From NCBI RefSeq assembly GCF_016920785.2, contig NW_024609880.1, positions 35,735,152-35,799,151 on the forward strand: a DNA stretch of 64,000 nt, given 5' to 3'. A program made the translations under genes and the position numbers. The notes below the pieces were generated by a model. It searched no databases and was not told where the DNA came from. It saw only the letters and a program-made list of their open reading frames with translations. This document shows positions 44,370-56,300 of this stretch, piece by piece. The stretch's first letter is position 1. Each line of letters starts with the position of its first letter. The stretch is from Ixodes scapularis (Eukaryota > Arthropoda > Arachnida > Ixodida > Ixodidae).

Positions 44370-44660
44370 TAATGTGGAAACATTTAGGTTCGCTGGTTAA
44401 AAGCGCTTCGGCATCAAATAATATCGAAACACTGCAGCATAGAGGTATAAAGTTAACCAATCAAGAGTTGGCCAATGTGTTCAATTAATATTTTGTAGAC
44501 ATAGGTGTTAGCGCTGGTGTTAACGCTGGTGTAGCTAATGCTTGTAAACATGTTTGTCCCTATAATTGCAGTTCCATCTTTTTGAAGCCAACTGATAGTT
44601 CGGAAATTCTTAATGTGATTACACTCGTAAAAAACAGCGGGAGCTGTGATGCCGACGGCC
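44370..44660 (+). pseudogene. LINE fragment, family 2-like
   Basis: The frame reads WKHLGSLVKSASASNN, GIKLTNQELANVFN, a stop, then FVDIGVSAGVNAGVAN and SSIFLKPTDSSEILNVIT with SCDADG. That is the region just before the reverse-transcriptase core, parallel to the - strand LINE at 42250. It is cut off at about 44660. Confidence 0.6.
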
Positions 44661-46619
44661 GAGCGCTAGCGAAAGAGCACGTCGTCGTCGGGAGAGTCTG
44701 AATGTGTCCGCAAAGCTGCGGTCAGCTCCTTATCTGCTACACTCGGTACATCGAATATACGACCTAGAATGTTTGGGAGTGAGATAGGGCGATACTGACT
44801 ATACTTCTTGTCATTAGTTGTGTGCAGTACGGGCAATGGCAGTGCCAGGAGACAAAGGGTGAGCATTAGGAAAGCGGGACGGGAGAGGAGGGTACTGGAG
44901 GGAAGGAAAGGGCAAGCACTAGGAACTTGGGAGGCAAAACGGGAAAGGGTTTCTCTCCTCTTCCCCAGCCTTGGTAGTGCTTGTCCTTCCTCCCCTCGCG
45001 TGGCATTGCCTTCGCATGTACTGCACGCAGCTAGTGACCGAAGTATAGGCGAAGTCATCCTGGTCTCCTTATCTTTTGCACTAAGAGTAAAAATAAACAC
45101 GAATCTTCTAGATGTACAATGAAGCGTTCCTTCTCGGACATGCATGCAGCAATATAATCATGACTTAGTACTCCCTCCCTTTCATTGCTTATTCTGCTAT
45201 GCGCTGCACAGTACTCTACGTTACTTTGGCCTGCGGGTAATGCTTTTTACATCAAACCAGCCCATATATATATTATATGGTCAAATATGAGCCTCTTACG
45301 ATAAGGGATCGCAGCAGCAGTGCAGAAATTAACTTGATAGTTTACGAACAAACTTATTAATGCAAAAACATTAGCTATCCCATGGAGCAGAGTCGACGCC
45401 ATCTGTAACCGCAAAAAGTGTGAAAGAAATGCCTATTTTCCCATTAGCTAAGCAAAACGGCTCCTGGATAGCCATTGGCGGTCACTTCACGAGACCGCGC
45501 GCTCGGCTGCCACTCTTATGTCAGGCATTGCCAGAAAAGGGGGGGGGGGGGGGGGGGGGAGGGGGCTGCGGCCGCTTCACGAAAGCATGCGCTCGGCCGC
45601 TGCCCTTGTGTCGGGCGTTGCCGCAGGGGAGGGGGGGGGGGGGGGCTTTCGGCTGCTTCTGAGGCGGCTTGCTAGAGCAGCATCTCAGCTGAGACTCGGT
45701 GAAAGAAGGCACTGCAGAGGTGCAAAGGTTGGGGCGCGGAAGCGTCTTGTGACGCAGCCAGGGTCCCGCTCAGCTCGTGCGCTGGCTTTGGCATCGCATT
45801 CTTTCCCCCCAGTCTCAGCTGAGACGCTGTTTCTAGCCAAGTCGGCCCTGCTCCTCTTGGCGCCGAGAAACATGGTGCCGCCTGAGGCATCTACATCGTC
45901 GGCGGCAGCAACCTCGGCAGTAGCAAAACATGGCCCTCCACGCCAGTACACCACAGATGAACTAAGGGAGCAGAAGAACGACATTCATACTTTCGCATTC
46001 ATAACTCATAAAAAGTGCTTAGATGTCCTCCGAACTTTTTTTTTTTTGCCTTTTTGTTGTAGACTTGGGTGCCGGGTGGTCTAGTGCTGAAGTGAGTGCC
46101 AACGAGCTAAGGGGAAAGCTTGAGGCCAGTGGTGGCTTCTAGGTCGGGACCACCGTGAACTTGAAAGGTGCCCCGAAGCACTCACACCAGTCTTGACCGA
46201 GAATGCCGGCTCGGCTGGAGCTGGTCACACCAGGAGGAAGTCTTGAAAAGCAAAACTCTGTGAGCCGATGCCCTTTCACTTGTGAGTCCTGCTGCCTCCG
46301 GCGTGGCCCTGCATTCCAAATGCTTCTAAGGTCATCTCTTCACTCATTTCTTTGCACTCACGGGCCCAGTTCTTGAAAAGTGCTGGCACGTGAACATCCC
46401 ATTACGTCTTTTACCCCAAAAGGAACCCCATCAGATGTTTAATGCCTATGTTACTACTTTTTTCCCTCTGTATGCATGTTTTATTATCTACCTAACAGCA
46501 ACTTAATGCTTCTATCAGAGAGTGAGGAGTAACAATGAGAAGAACATTGAATAGTAATTGTGTGAACACCTTGTTATACCGTGTTTTCCATGGTGGTCCC
46601 GAATTATAATGAAAAAATG
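44661..46619. other. unassigned stretch with GC-rich duplication
   Basis: A - strand YRPISLPNILGRIF segment (near 44790) resembles a reverse-transcriptase motif but stands alone. At 45484-45655 a unit of about 90 bp (CTTCACGA...GCTCGGC, followed by poly-G) is tandemly duplicated. TCTCAGCTGAGAC occurs twice (45684, 45812). An open frame near 45870-46080 has no known domain. Confidence 0.35.
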
Positions 46620-46824
46620 TATACTCGTGAAGTTCCTTTCACACACTTGCAACCGAGTAGGACCGACTGAGATAAAACGGGTTCTAAAGCCTCTTGCGAT
46701 GGCTTAGGACCAGCTCTGCAGTAGTGCATCCAGTCCTAAGCCGTCACAAGTGGCTTAAAAACCGGTTTTGTCTCAGTCGGTCCTATACTCGGTTGCAAAT
46801 GTGTGAATGGGTCTTGAGAGTATA
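46620..46824. mobile_element. foldback MITE, 205 bp
   Basis: TATACTCGTGAAG at the left is matched by CTTGAGAGTATA at the right. The arms continue with CACACACTTGCAACCGAGTA and AGGACCGACTGAGA for about 85 bp. Probably TA-targeted. Confidence 0.7.
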
Positions 46825-47913
46825 ACGTCACTTACCTGTTCAAGATGATTGGCTGTGTAGCCTAACATCTGTAAACTGTGTAAACATATCATAAGTAAAG
46901 GGACACTTTGTTGACATGACATCCCAGGGGGTATTTGATCTTGTAATGACGAACAGTTGATTTAGAAAACTGTAATTTCCTTACAGCAATAAATTGTCTC
47001 GGCAAATATAAGCACAGTGCCTGGTCGGACACAGGGAGCGTTAGATTAAAATTTCTCAACAAAGGCATGCATGATCAGTATGCACGGGTCGATTATATTT
47101 CAGTTTGTGTCTCAGTAGCAATTTACAACTCGAAACTGACGTGACTTAAAAAAAAAACAAAAAAACCTTATGGGTACGTAGATTTTATTTGAGGCGTAAG
47201 GTAATTCTACGTTCGTCGTGCCTCCAAGGGTTGTCCGTTCGACTTACGACCTTTACACGGACTAAAATAAAACGTATTGCGAATTCATCGGAATTTGAAC
47301 TTACCCCGGAGCGTAGACGACGGGGCTGATCGGCAAACGATAGCGGTTCGTAATGCACAAGTCCCACTAGAGCGACGAACAAAAACAACCGACAACTTAC
47401 AGCATGCACGCGAAGGTACGGAGCAACCTGGGGAGAAGTTACCGTTCCTCCCCCAAAGAATTACCGGAACAAGAACATTACATACGTGTGGCAAGCTTGC
47501 ACTATCTTGGTGCTCGTGAAGTAAGCACGAGTGATTGCAAGGCAGTCAGAGAGAGACTAGTGCGTAAGAATGGAAACCCACATACGACAATGGTCGTCGG
47601 GGAGGACACTTACCTCTTTACCTAGCCTTATTCCTGTCATGAGCGATCCGTCGTGTCCTCATGGTTTCCGAAATTGCGTTAAAGGAGTGAGACGATATTG
47701 TCTCACGGATCGTCACCGCCCGGCATATCCAACTATAGTCACTGCAACGGCCACCTCCAAAACAGTGGCGTTTCGAGCGACGGCAGGCGAGTCGTGGTGA
47801 GTGAGGGAAGTACTGCTCGTGGAAGCAGTGTCTATGAGCAGTTCCGTAAATGAGGGAATCTAATAACGTTATTAGTATGGAAGCTGTACACCTCATCCAC
47901 CATGGGTTACAAG
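46825..47913. other. unassigned stretch with possible coding fragments
   Basis: Around 47275-47410 the - strand has a good donor (CCGGG|GTAAGT at about 47305). A + strand frame at 47404-47625 looks balanced in composition. No family is recognised and no exon pair could be joined. Confidence 0.2.
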
Positions 47914-48748
47914 TAGGGCTGGGGAATCGATCGGTTAACCTTCCAATTAATCGGTTATTCGGTTTTTTAATTGGTACTCAAAAGAAGTCCGTTCCCTGCC
48001 AGGTGCTATATGAGCAAGGTTCAATTTTCGCGCTCGCGAAGCGTCACGTGTTTGAGGATATACATTACAGTTTTGCCGAGACCAGATGAACAAGCCGGGC
48101 CCGCAATTGATCCCCGCGTGACCGCGAAACTTCATATGTTGAGGATCTATTACAAATCCTGCCCACGCAAGACAAACAAGTAGAAAAGCAAGCTGGGAAA
48201 CTAACAACGCCATGGTTACTTGTTCCAGTATTCGGCACGTAAAAATGGACGAGTTCACGAGTATGAAAGGCAATCTCGCTGGAAAGTTTGGGTTTAAACT
48301 CCAGCGGTGAAGTTTTTAACTCGAAGGAAGTCCACTGCATCATCTGCAGAAAGCCGTTTTGGTACAGTGGAAGCGTAAGTTCGCTTCAGTATCGCCTACA
48401 GGTGGAGGACACATCTGCAGCAAGGACCATCCGCCAAAACGCAGACTACAATCAACGCCTTCTCATCGAGGTTCATTTGTCTTAAAAAAGAAGAAAACAT
48501 CGCCCAAGCTCTGACTTCTTGTCTTCCTGTCGGAGAATGTGGACAAACATCTGTCTTAGGAGCTGGAGCAAAAATATGTGTCTTTGAATCGTTGAACTAT
48601 ATGTATCCTCAATTCTAAATGTCCTTTGCGCCATGTTACAGAGAATAAAACAAGTCTTGAAAGGCAAGACAACCGATTAATCGAATAATTAATCGATTAA
48701 AGGGTGGCGATTAATCGGGTTAAAATTTTTAATCGACACCCAGCCCTA
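47914..48748 (+). mobile_element. hAT element with 8-bp target duplication, internally deleted
   Basis: The ends are TAGGGCTGGGGAATCGATCG and ...GACACCCAGCCCTA, flanked by identical GTTACAAG (47906-47913 and 48749-48756). Both subterminal regions consist of ATTAATCG/CGGTTA variants. Inside, only a BED-finger exon of the transposase remains. At 835 bp it is a deletion derivative. Confidence 0.88.
48244..48485 (+). pseudogene. BED zinc-finger fragment of a hAT transposase
   Basis: MDEFTSMKGNLAGKFGFKL runs into a frame change near 48300. It then reads EVFNSKEVHCIICRKPFWYS and GSVSSLQYRLQ, which is the BED finger CxxC pair followed by the SxxLxxHL helix. The first zinc-binding His of that helix reads Arg, and the rest of the transposase is missing. 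Confidence 0.6.
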
Positions 48749-48756
48749 GTTACAAG

Positions 48757-50219
48757 AAGTTCGATGGTGTGAAATGAATCTTAAACAAACTCACGCCAGC
48801 AAACGAACAAAACAAAAGGCACTGAATACTGCGCTTTTACACTGACTGCTTGACTTGCAAGTTATACAACATGTGATGTCAGCCCACAGGAGAATGCGGG
48901 AACATTTGAATTCTGGTTTTGGTGCAACCGTCATTTGCAGTTCTCTCAATAGAATATTTAAATGTATAAATAACAGCTGATCGGCCAGAGTAAAACGTGT
49001 GTATTTCAAAAAATTTGTTCAGTTGTGGCAGCTGACGGAACCGCCCTGAATCCATAACCCAGACAACTGAATTCTGCACCTCGCAAATATAACTGACTAA
49101 TTTAAGCCGTGATTAGACAAATGCCCGAACTAGAAAGAGCGACCAAGTTCTTATCCGGAAGTGTCGTCAGCCTCCACTTGCCCGGTGCCGCGGTGCCCGG
49201 GACTCTACGGGTAGCGAGTCATGGCGCGCCGATCCGGCACCGGCACGTTATCCAAGGGTTACGCGCCGCACTCTGCTCCTTTATCAGACGCGGAGCTCTT
49301 TCTTCTTCTTAGTGTCCGTAGGGCGGACTTCAGACAACTTTATGGGTTCTCTGAATCGCGCGAAGGAGAGTCTAGCTATGCCTCCCTCAAATATCCGGCG
49401 AGCTAACATATCACCCCGAATAATTCCAGCCTGTAAACCGCCCCCTCCACGTTCACGTGACGTCATCACACTTGGATGGTGACGTCATCACACTTGGACG
49501 CTCAATGTCCTTCGACCGTTGTTCGGGCGAAGGTTGCTAGCCGAACGTTGCCGCATCACTCGTGTCGAGTCTGTGACTGCGCTCGTTCTCCCTAAGATGA
49601 CGTCGAAATGCTAGTGCAGGGGCTTTGATGAATCTGGGTGGTGTTGGCCAAGCCCGATAGACACGCAGAGAAGGCGATACCTTTGTACAGACACCATCAG
49701 CTTTTACTGAAGGGGAGGAAATAAGAGCGAAAGAAACGTTATCATGAAGCCCTCTCTCCGCTGCCTAGGCCTGTGTCCGGCGACTCGTGGAGACTGCCAA
49801 TTGACCATTCCACATTTGTTACATTCTATACTCTCGCTGATGAACATCCGTTTCCTTCATTTCTGCGCACATTAAACGCACGAGTGACAAAATAAATCGG
49901 AAAAAGTTAATAAACACTGTCGGTACGTGTTTCGAGCGGACAGAGGATGAAGGAGCGCCGACTGAATCATTACGAACATAGCCCGAAAAAAAAAAAAAAA
50001 AAGCACAATAGACAATTTAAGCTGCTTGGCGCAAAAGTTATACGTTCGAGGCGCCACGCGCGTTTCAGGCTGAAGTCGGCTGATGATCTCAGTCCGGGGA
50101 AAGATGGACGAGCGGGTCTTTTAAGCACCGGATGTTGCTTGGCGGCAACCCAAGAAGCGCACACACAGACGTCCGCAACGATCGTACGGGTCTTGACCTC
50201 ACAACGCCTCTTTCTGACC
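48757..50219. other. region upstream of the lectin gene
   Basis: Mostly unassigned. A 61-codon open frame at 49221-49406 with ATG in fair context (MARRSGTGTLSKGYAPHSAP...) lies in a CpG-rich block and might be a small gene or exon, without any recognised family. Paired CRE sites follow at 49457-49498. Confidence 0.25.
49457..49498 (+). promoter_or_regulatory. tandem pair of CRE (TGACGTCA) sites
   Basis: GTGACGTCATCACACTTGGA is directly repeated 22 bp apart, placing perfect TGACGTCA palindromes at 49458-49465 and 49480-49487. This is about 0.85 kb upstream of the lectin start codon. CREB/ATF-type binding is inferred from the motif only. Confidence 0.4.
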
Positions 50220-50331
50220 TCCTCCTCGTCGGTACGCTTCCTTCTTCAAGACTCAGTGGTACGCGGCTCTTTGACGCAGAAGAGGTTGCATTCGAGAAAA
50301 GCGCTGCCGTGGACGAGAGTTCCTAAAAATG
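50220..50331 (+). CDS. lectin exon 1: 5' UTR ending in the start codon
   Basis: CCTAAAAATG is followed directly by GTAAGAG, a strong donor, so the ATG (50329-50331) is the last codon of the exon. Exon 2 begins in phase 0 and supplies KACRVSSSVLLG, giving a standard signal peptide. Exon 2 has no in-frame ATG of its own. A TCAGT initiator-like motif lies at 50253-50257, but the 5' limit is a guess. Confidence 0.6.
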
Positions 50332-53300
50332 GTAAGAGCTACCGACATTCTGTAATGTCCACTGTACAGTTTCTCTGGCAAGTTGTGTAGAGCGTTCTGC
50401 GCGCTGCCTTCTTTGTATGGTGGACTGGGCCACGTCTACTGGGCATGAACGGTAGCTCTTTTCTGCGGAGTATACCAAACTCCGCTTACGCGTCCACACT
50501 TTAGTGGCTCAGCATTTTTCGTCCTAAGTGATAAGCGCTGGAAAGGTATGCCGGGGATTTACAGGCGAAAGAGCGAAACTAATTGCTATCGCGCAGTTCT
50601 CCAGCTCGGTGACCGGGGAAATCTATGGTTTGCAGGAATGTCTTCATGGACGACATAAATACATGAAATGGAAAGTCTACGATGATTATCGTAACCTCCT
50701 TGACTTCGTGGCGGTTTTAGTTTGCTTGACAGAAGGGCTCACCGCGAGTTTTTGTGTCTTTACGCTTGCGTCGATGTGTTTTTACGCTTGCGTCGATATG
50801 ACCGAACGATTCTTCTTTGTTTAACATTTTCTAACGAGTTATTGTGAAAAGTTATGTTGGTTCAAAACGGACCATCTACCTTGTTGTTTTTATGTTAGTT
50901 TCCTGCGTTTGTATGTAAAATCTTGCTCGGATAAATGAAAAAAAAAAAATAGTGATCCGCTCGCATCGCGAAGAAAACATTCTGAGAAAAAAGATATCGA
51001 GCGCTAAAAGTTGTTGGGGCTGCCCCTATGATGTACAGTTCCCAACAGCATGAAGAACCCCCTCGTCAAGGCAGGCCGCTGGATGGAGAGCGGAAGAAAG
51101 GATTGAGGGGCCGTGGTTTCGGATGAGAATGAGCACGAACCTTTGTTTCACTTTTTTTTATGCCTCCTGTAGTGTAGCTGGCCTGTGTAGTTGTAACGCG
51201 TTGTTGGCCTGAGTGTGTAAGGCCAACGTGTACTTAGCACCGTACAATAAAAGGCCTCTGTGAAAGGTTTTTTTTTTATATCTTGGGAGACTGTACATAT
51301 GCCTATTCGTGTTTCAACAAATCCCTCGTATGTTTAGGTGTACTACGTAAACCTCTACCATAAAACAAAAAAAAATTTTTTTTTTTGCTGCTTAATGCGA
51401 CGAAGATATATTTGTTCTTAACGGCTTATTCCCTCGATACTGTGCAAAACCCCTAATTGCTAGCAGCGTTTGCTTCACTTGAGCGTCACCAGCAAGTGAT
51501 AAACAAACTCTTGTATGAGAAGAGAGTAACGTTAAAAATTGCACGAATTCTAAAAGAAATGTCCCGATACGTTGACATCCTGCGTTGGCCGGTGGCGCGT
51601 TAGGTTGCTTTAAAATGAATTCGTTTCGAGACTCTCTGTCCTAAAACACCGCTTTGCACACTACTGGCCGTGCATTAGAAGTAAATGTTTTAATCTAAGG
51701 TTCTAATTATTTAGTAATTCTTGTAATTCTTTCTTCACTTTTCTTTTCGAGCGAGAGAATGAGAAACTTAATTCATTTTTATGCATCAATACTACTAGTC
51801 ACCGTTAAAGTGGAGCCCGTCAATCTAGATTCTAGATCAAACTTTTCCGCCACCGTTAGCCATAAATTGAATGCCTGCCCTCCCACCGGTTTCGCACGTG
51901 GCACAGTGTCCTCGAATCATAAGGCACCCCATCGGAGTGTCGACCGGGCGCGGAGAAAAAGAATCCTCTCGGATTTCCCATTCTCCAATCTGTGCTCCGT
52001 TTAAGGTTCGGGTCTACTCAAGGATCCGGGAAATGTATGCGCATGCAGCAATACACTGCCCTTCAAACGCGGCCTGTTCGTTCTTTATGATTTAATTTAA
52101 TTTAAGTAAATTTAAGTAAACCTCAGAAGTAGCCGAGTAACCTTTCTGTGGTCGGTTGACTGGTATAGAAATCACTTTTTGAGTGATTCCGTGAATTTCT
52201 TGGATAAGTGAATACATAAGAGAAATCCCAAAAGTCTCGCGTTGACCCCTATATTCTTATATTTTAATAAATATTCTTTATTTCTTAGTGAGACTGATTT
52301 TGATTTAATTAAAGCACATATTTAAATTAGAATAGCGAGTTAGGATAATTGTGTGATTTAAGAACTCGAGAGCGCCGTCCCTCTTGCTCCCACTGAGTAC
52401 AGTGCAGAAAATCTTTCCCGCTGTTTGTCGGGAAGGAACGTCATATACACCTTCCGGAAGTGACCACCAGATGGTGACATATTACATACCTGTCGGCCGC
52501 CGCTATCTTTCAGTTATCAGTTATTGTACCACACAGACCGTTTGTCCTCTTCGTGTTATCTTAATTGTTATTCATAAAAATATTGGCAGCGAGCATTATC
52601 TCCAAGGTTCTACAATGCATGGAAGGCATTATACATCGAGCGATCATTTAAATTTATTTGGAATGCATTCAACAAACATTTCGGGGGAGTGATTTGAACG
52701 ACAAATTGTTCCTTATTTGCCATCGCCGTCCTCCACAACAAGCACATGCACTAAGGAAAGCTTTGGAGTGTGGATACTGTAGTAAGAGCTAGACGTACTG
52801 CGTATTTACATTAGCCGAAGAAAAGTTAGATCATCGGGCTGCGAGCCAAGAGGTTCTGGATGTGATTCCTGGTAAGGGATTAGTATACATCTTAGTTTGT
52901 TTCTGAGTTATTTCATACATATTCGGGTCAATTTTATATGGTAAGCAAACCAGTTGTGCTGACAAGCCCTGCTAAGAGGATGCGAAGGAACGTTTAGACG
53001 TACGGACAAGGTTCTCGAAGTAGTAAATTCTTCTATGAAGCCGCGTTCCATGCTTTAATACTAGCGCAAATGTTTTCGTGCAGAAAGCCTGTCGAGTTTC
53101 CAGCAGCGTACTTCTGGGCGCCCTCCTCGTGCATGCCACCATCTGGGTTGTGTCCGCAGACACCTCCGGACCGCTTCCCTCGGCCATCGAGAGGGCAGAG
53201 AAGCACGTCAACGAGCTCTCCAAGATCCTGGTGGACTTGAAAAGTGCGAGCAAGTCTCTCATCGGGCGCGCCCGCTTGAGTTCGCGCGTGTACGTGCAAA

Positions 53301-56300
53301 GGCCAGCATTATATTCGTACTCCTATTCTCTATACTTGTAGACACCCGAAGCAAAACGCTACCTTCAACAAAAACACAAAGAAATAACTTAGATATTAAA
53401 TAAGGAGACGTCGTGTGTGCCTTTAATCAGCCACCAGTGATTCGCCGGATTTGGTGTGATATAGTTTTTAATAGCCCGTGTAAGTAACTGTACTCTCGTT
53501 GTGAATGGAAACCCGGTTCTGCATGCTAAAAGAAACACAGCGTAAATAGAGTCACAGCTACTGGGCTGCATGATACCTTAAGCAGTATTTATACATGTTT
53601 GCCGTCTCAGGGACTCTGAAGTCGGCCTGCAGATCTCGGTCGAGGGTTTGCATGTCGGCCAAGATGTTCGGAATTTCATGGAGGCCTAAGGCGATAGGAA
53701 GTACGGTGTAACTAAGGAGCAGATGATATTTTCAATATCAAGATGGGGAGCTCCAGATGCCCTTCTTTGGACTCACACATAACCCCCGCCAAAACTGTCA
53801 CCTATATGTCTTATGCGACCAATTTACTGCAGCATTTCCAATTTTAACACACACACACACAAAAACGGAATTGTTATGGCGAACTTAAATATTTCTCTGT
53901 GGCTTGCTGTTTGTAAGGTATGTCATCTTGTTGATTTTACGACTGTCTAGCAAAATCGAACAATTAGTCGCCAAATAGACAACCGCTTTCTGCTTAATAC
54001 CTTTAATTTACATGATAGTTTCTCAAGCAATGCATTGTGTGGTCGACTGGAACATTACCCGAACGACTTTCAACGCTGTCCTGTCTTCAGAAAGCGTTCG
54101 TCCTCAAGACTGCAGCGATCTTCAAAGGGCCGGCCAGATTAACAGCGGCGTGTACGTCATCTTCCCAACTACTGACTCTTTTGGAGTCGCTGTGTACTGT
54201 GACATGGCGACTGAAGGCGGCGGGTGGACAGTGAGTGATTGCCCTTTCACAATCATTGAGCCCTCTACAGCGATTGCGGTTTATTTTCTTGGTTTTTTTT
54301 ATGCTTCGAAACCGGCAATCAGAGGCACAAACAAGCAACATTGCTTGCCAAAGTCACAGAGTCACCTCTTTGGTGATTTTGTCGCCATACAATGTCATAC
54401 AAATCTCACGCTACCTAAACATCTAACGCTTAACCTGCTTGCTCTGCTCTCTTCAACAATGCTGTCATTTGCTCACCAATATGTTGTTCTCTCGCCCGTT
54501 GATGAGTCCCTCCAATAAGTAACCTGTTTTAATTTGAGACCGTGCTTTAATGTCCGTGAACAGCGTTTCATGAATGTTCGACTTCTGAAACTAGTCAATC
54601 GGGTTCTAACATTCTGAATGTCGTAACTCTGAAGCCACTGGATAACAGGTCGAAGGCGAACATAGTGCTGAATACTCACATTATTTACAGAGTTTTCTTG
54701 TCTATCATTTTTTCTTAATTTTACGGAGGGTGTTTTGCGCATGTACGCCTGCGTGAGTAGCGCATTAGATTTTGTTTTGAACTTTGTAAAGCAAAGAGAA
54801 AGTACACAGACAAAAAAAAAAAAAGAATAGGCCATGGAAAAGTCGCACCGCAAAGCCGTATTGCATTCTCAGAACTCTGCGGTTACTTGGGATGGAGTGA
54901 ACCCACACGTGCATAATAAATAAAAGCAGAAACAAACATGGCTCGCAGGCGCATGTAGGAATTCGAAGGATTCTTAGAGAAACAAGCGTAACTTTGAAAA
55001 ATCATTTGACGTTTACGGTCTGCATTTCGGTGTGAAGAACTGCGTGGCTTGCAAGCTGCACTTAAGTACCTATATACTATACAACTGTACACTTCATGCG
55101 CGGGAAAATAAGCAATGCAGTAATAGCGAAATTGTAATGTCGTTAACTCCACCGTTCTGATTTTGTTAACAGGTTTTCTGTGGTGTTCTTTAAGTGTTCT
55201 AAAAACCTAGGGAATTTTATTTAAATAATGAAAAGGTCATTAATAACGGTCCGGGACATTTCATTTTAGCTTCATCGTGAGTCCCCACGTTTTTTTTTTT
55301 TTTTTCTAAACGTTAATAGTTTTAGAAATACCTCATACCATGATCATATGACCGTAAGCGATTGTAAAGCTTGCTTGGCCTCTTTGTGTAAGTGTACACT
55401 GGAAGGGTAAGTTAAGAGCAGACTTGAGAAGTAATTTGTCACAAGTAACTAATTACTTGTAATCGGTTACTTTCTATAGTAATTTTGTAATTGCCGCGTT
55501 ACTTTTTGGCGGCAGTATTTTCTAATATAATTTCGGTACAAATAATGGTAACAATTTACTAATTGCTCGTTACTTTTTTTTAAATATGAACATACTACAG
55601 AAGGTGGAGCAACATGAGTGTGCGACTACCCGCTCGACAAAAGCCCAAAAACGAGCGCTCACACCCATGCATTTTTCAGCACTTCATGCAACTACACTCC
55701 GTTCATGCATAAGCTGACGGTGTGTCAAAGTAGTAAGCATGAGACTTCGTCTATGAGGCATTGCGCTCACCCTTGAAAGGCCCATTCCAGAAGGGAGCTT
55801 TCGTAGATTGGTTCATTACATCCGAATCACCTCGCGGAGGTAGGCACTGTTACTGAGCATGCTCACCGCTAGATTTTCTGCAGAATTCCTGGGTTACTTC
55901 CGGTCGTCAAAACCTGGCGGGGTGGCGGGTGTGGTTGCAACTTTCGCTGCTCTGTCAGCTTACAGGTGGACGAAGTGCACCTACATTATTTCTTTTAAAT
56001 ACAATATTTGATTTTAACAAGGACTGCGGCGTATGAGAAATGGCAATTAGGTTTACAGAACATTTGTTTTTAAATATCAATATTGTATCTAATGTTTTCT
56101 TGATAAGTGTACGGGAAAAATAACGTGATAGTAATTCGTAACGTAACGAGTGAAGTAGCCACTTATGGTACTTTTCAAAAAAGAAATAAAATTTTAATGG
56201 TAATTCATTACATTTGAAGCTCGGTTTTTTGTAATTGTAATCTATTACATATTTCAAGTAACGGGCACAAGTTTAAAGATTATATTACTGCAGCCAATAC

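Noticed and set aside
45518..46084. Long + strand frame through a poly-G region
   Set aside because: The first half is a duplicated GC-rich repeat and the second half has no known domain or clear splice sites.
47185..47409. - strand frame that looks like a signal peptide (SCRLFLFVALVGLVHY)
   Set aside because: It has no in-frame ATG; the apparent start is GTG, and an ATG nearby is in another frame and followed at once by a donor.
52815..52875. tRNA-like segment with GATGTGATTCC
   Set aside because: Too degenerate for a tRNA gene; mentioned only as an intron remark.
53070..53072. ATG just before lectin exon 2
   Set aside because: It is out of frame with the signal peptide, and the following TTTTCGTGCAG is better read as a splice acceptor.
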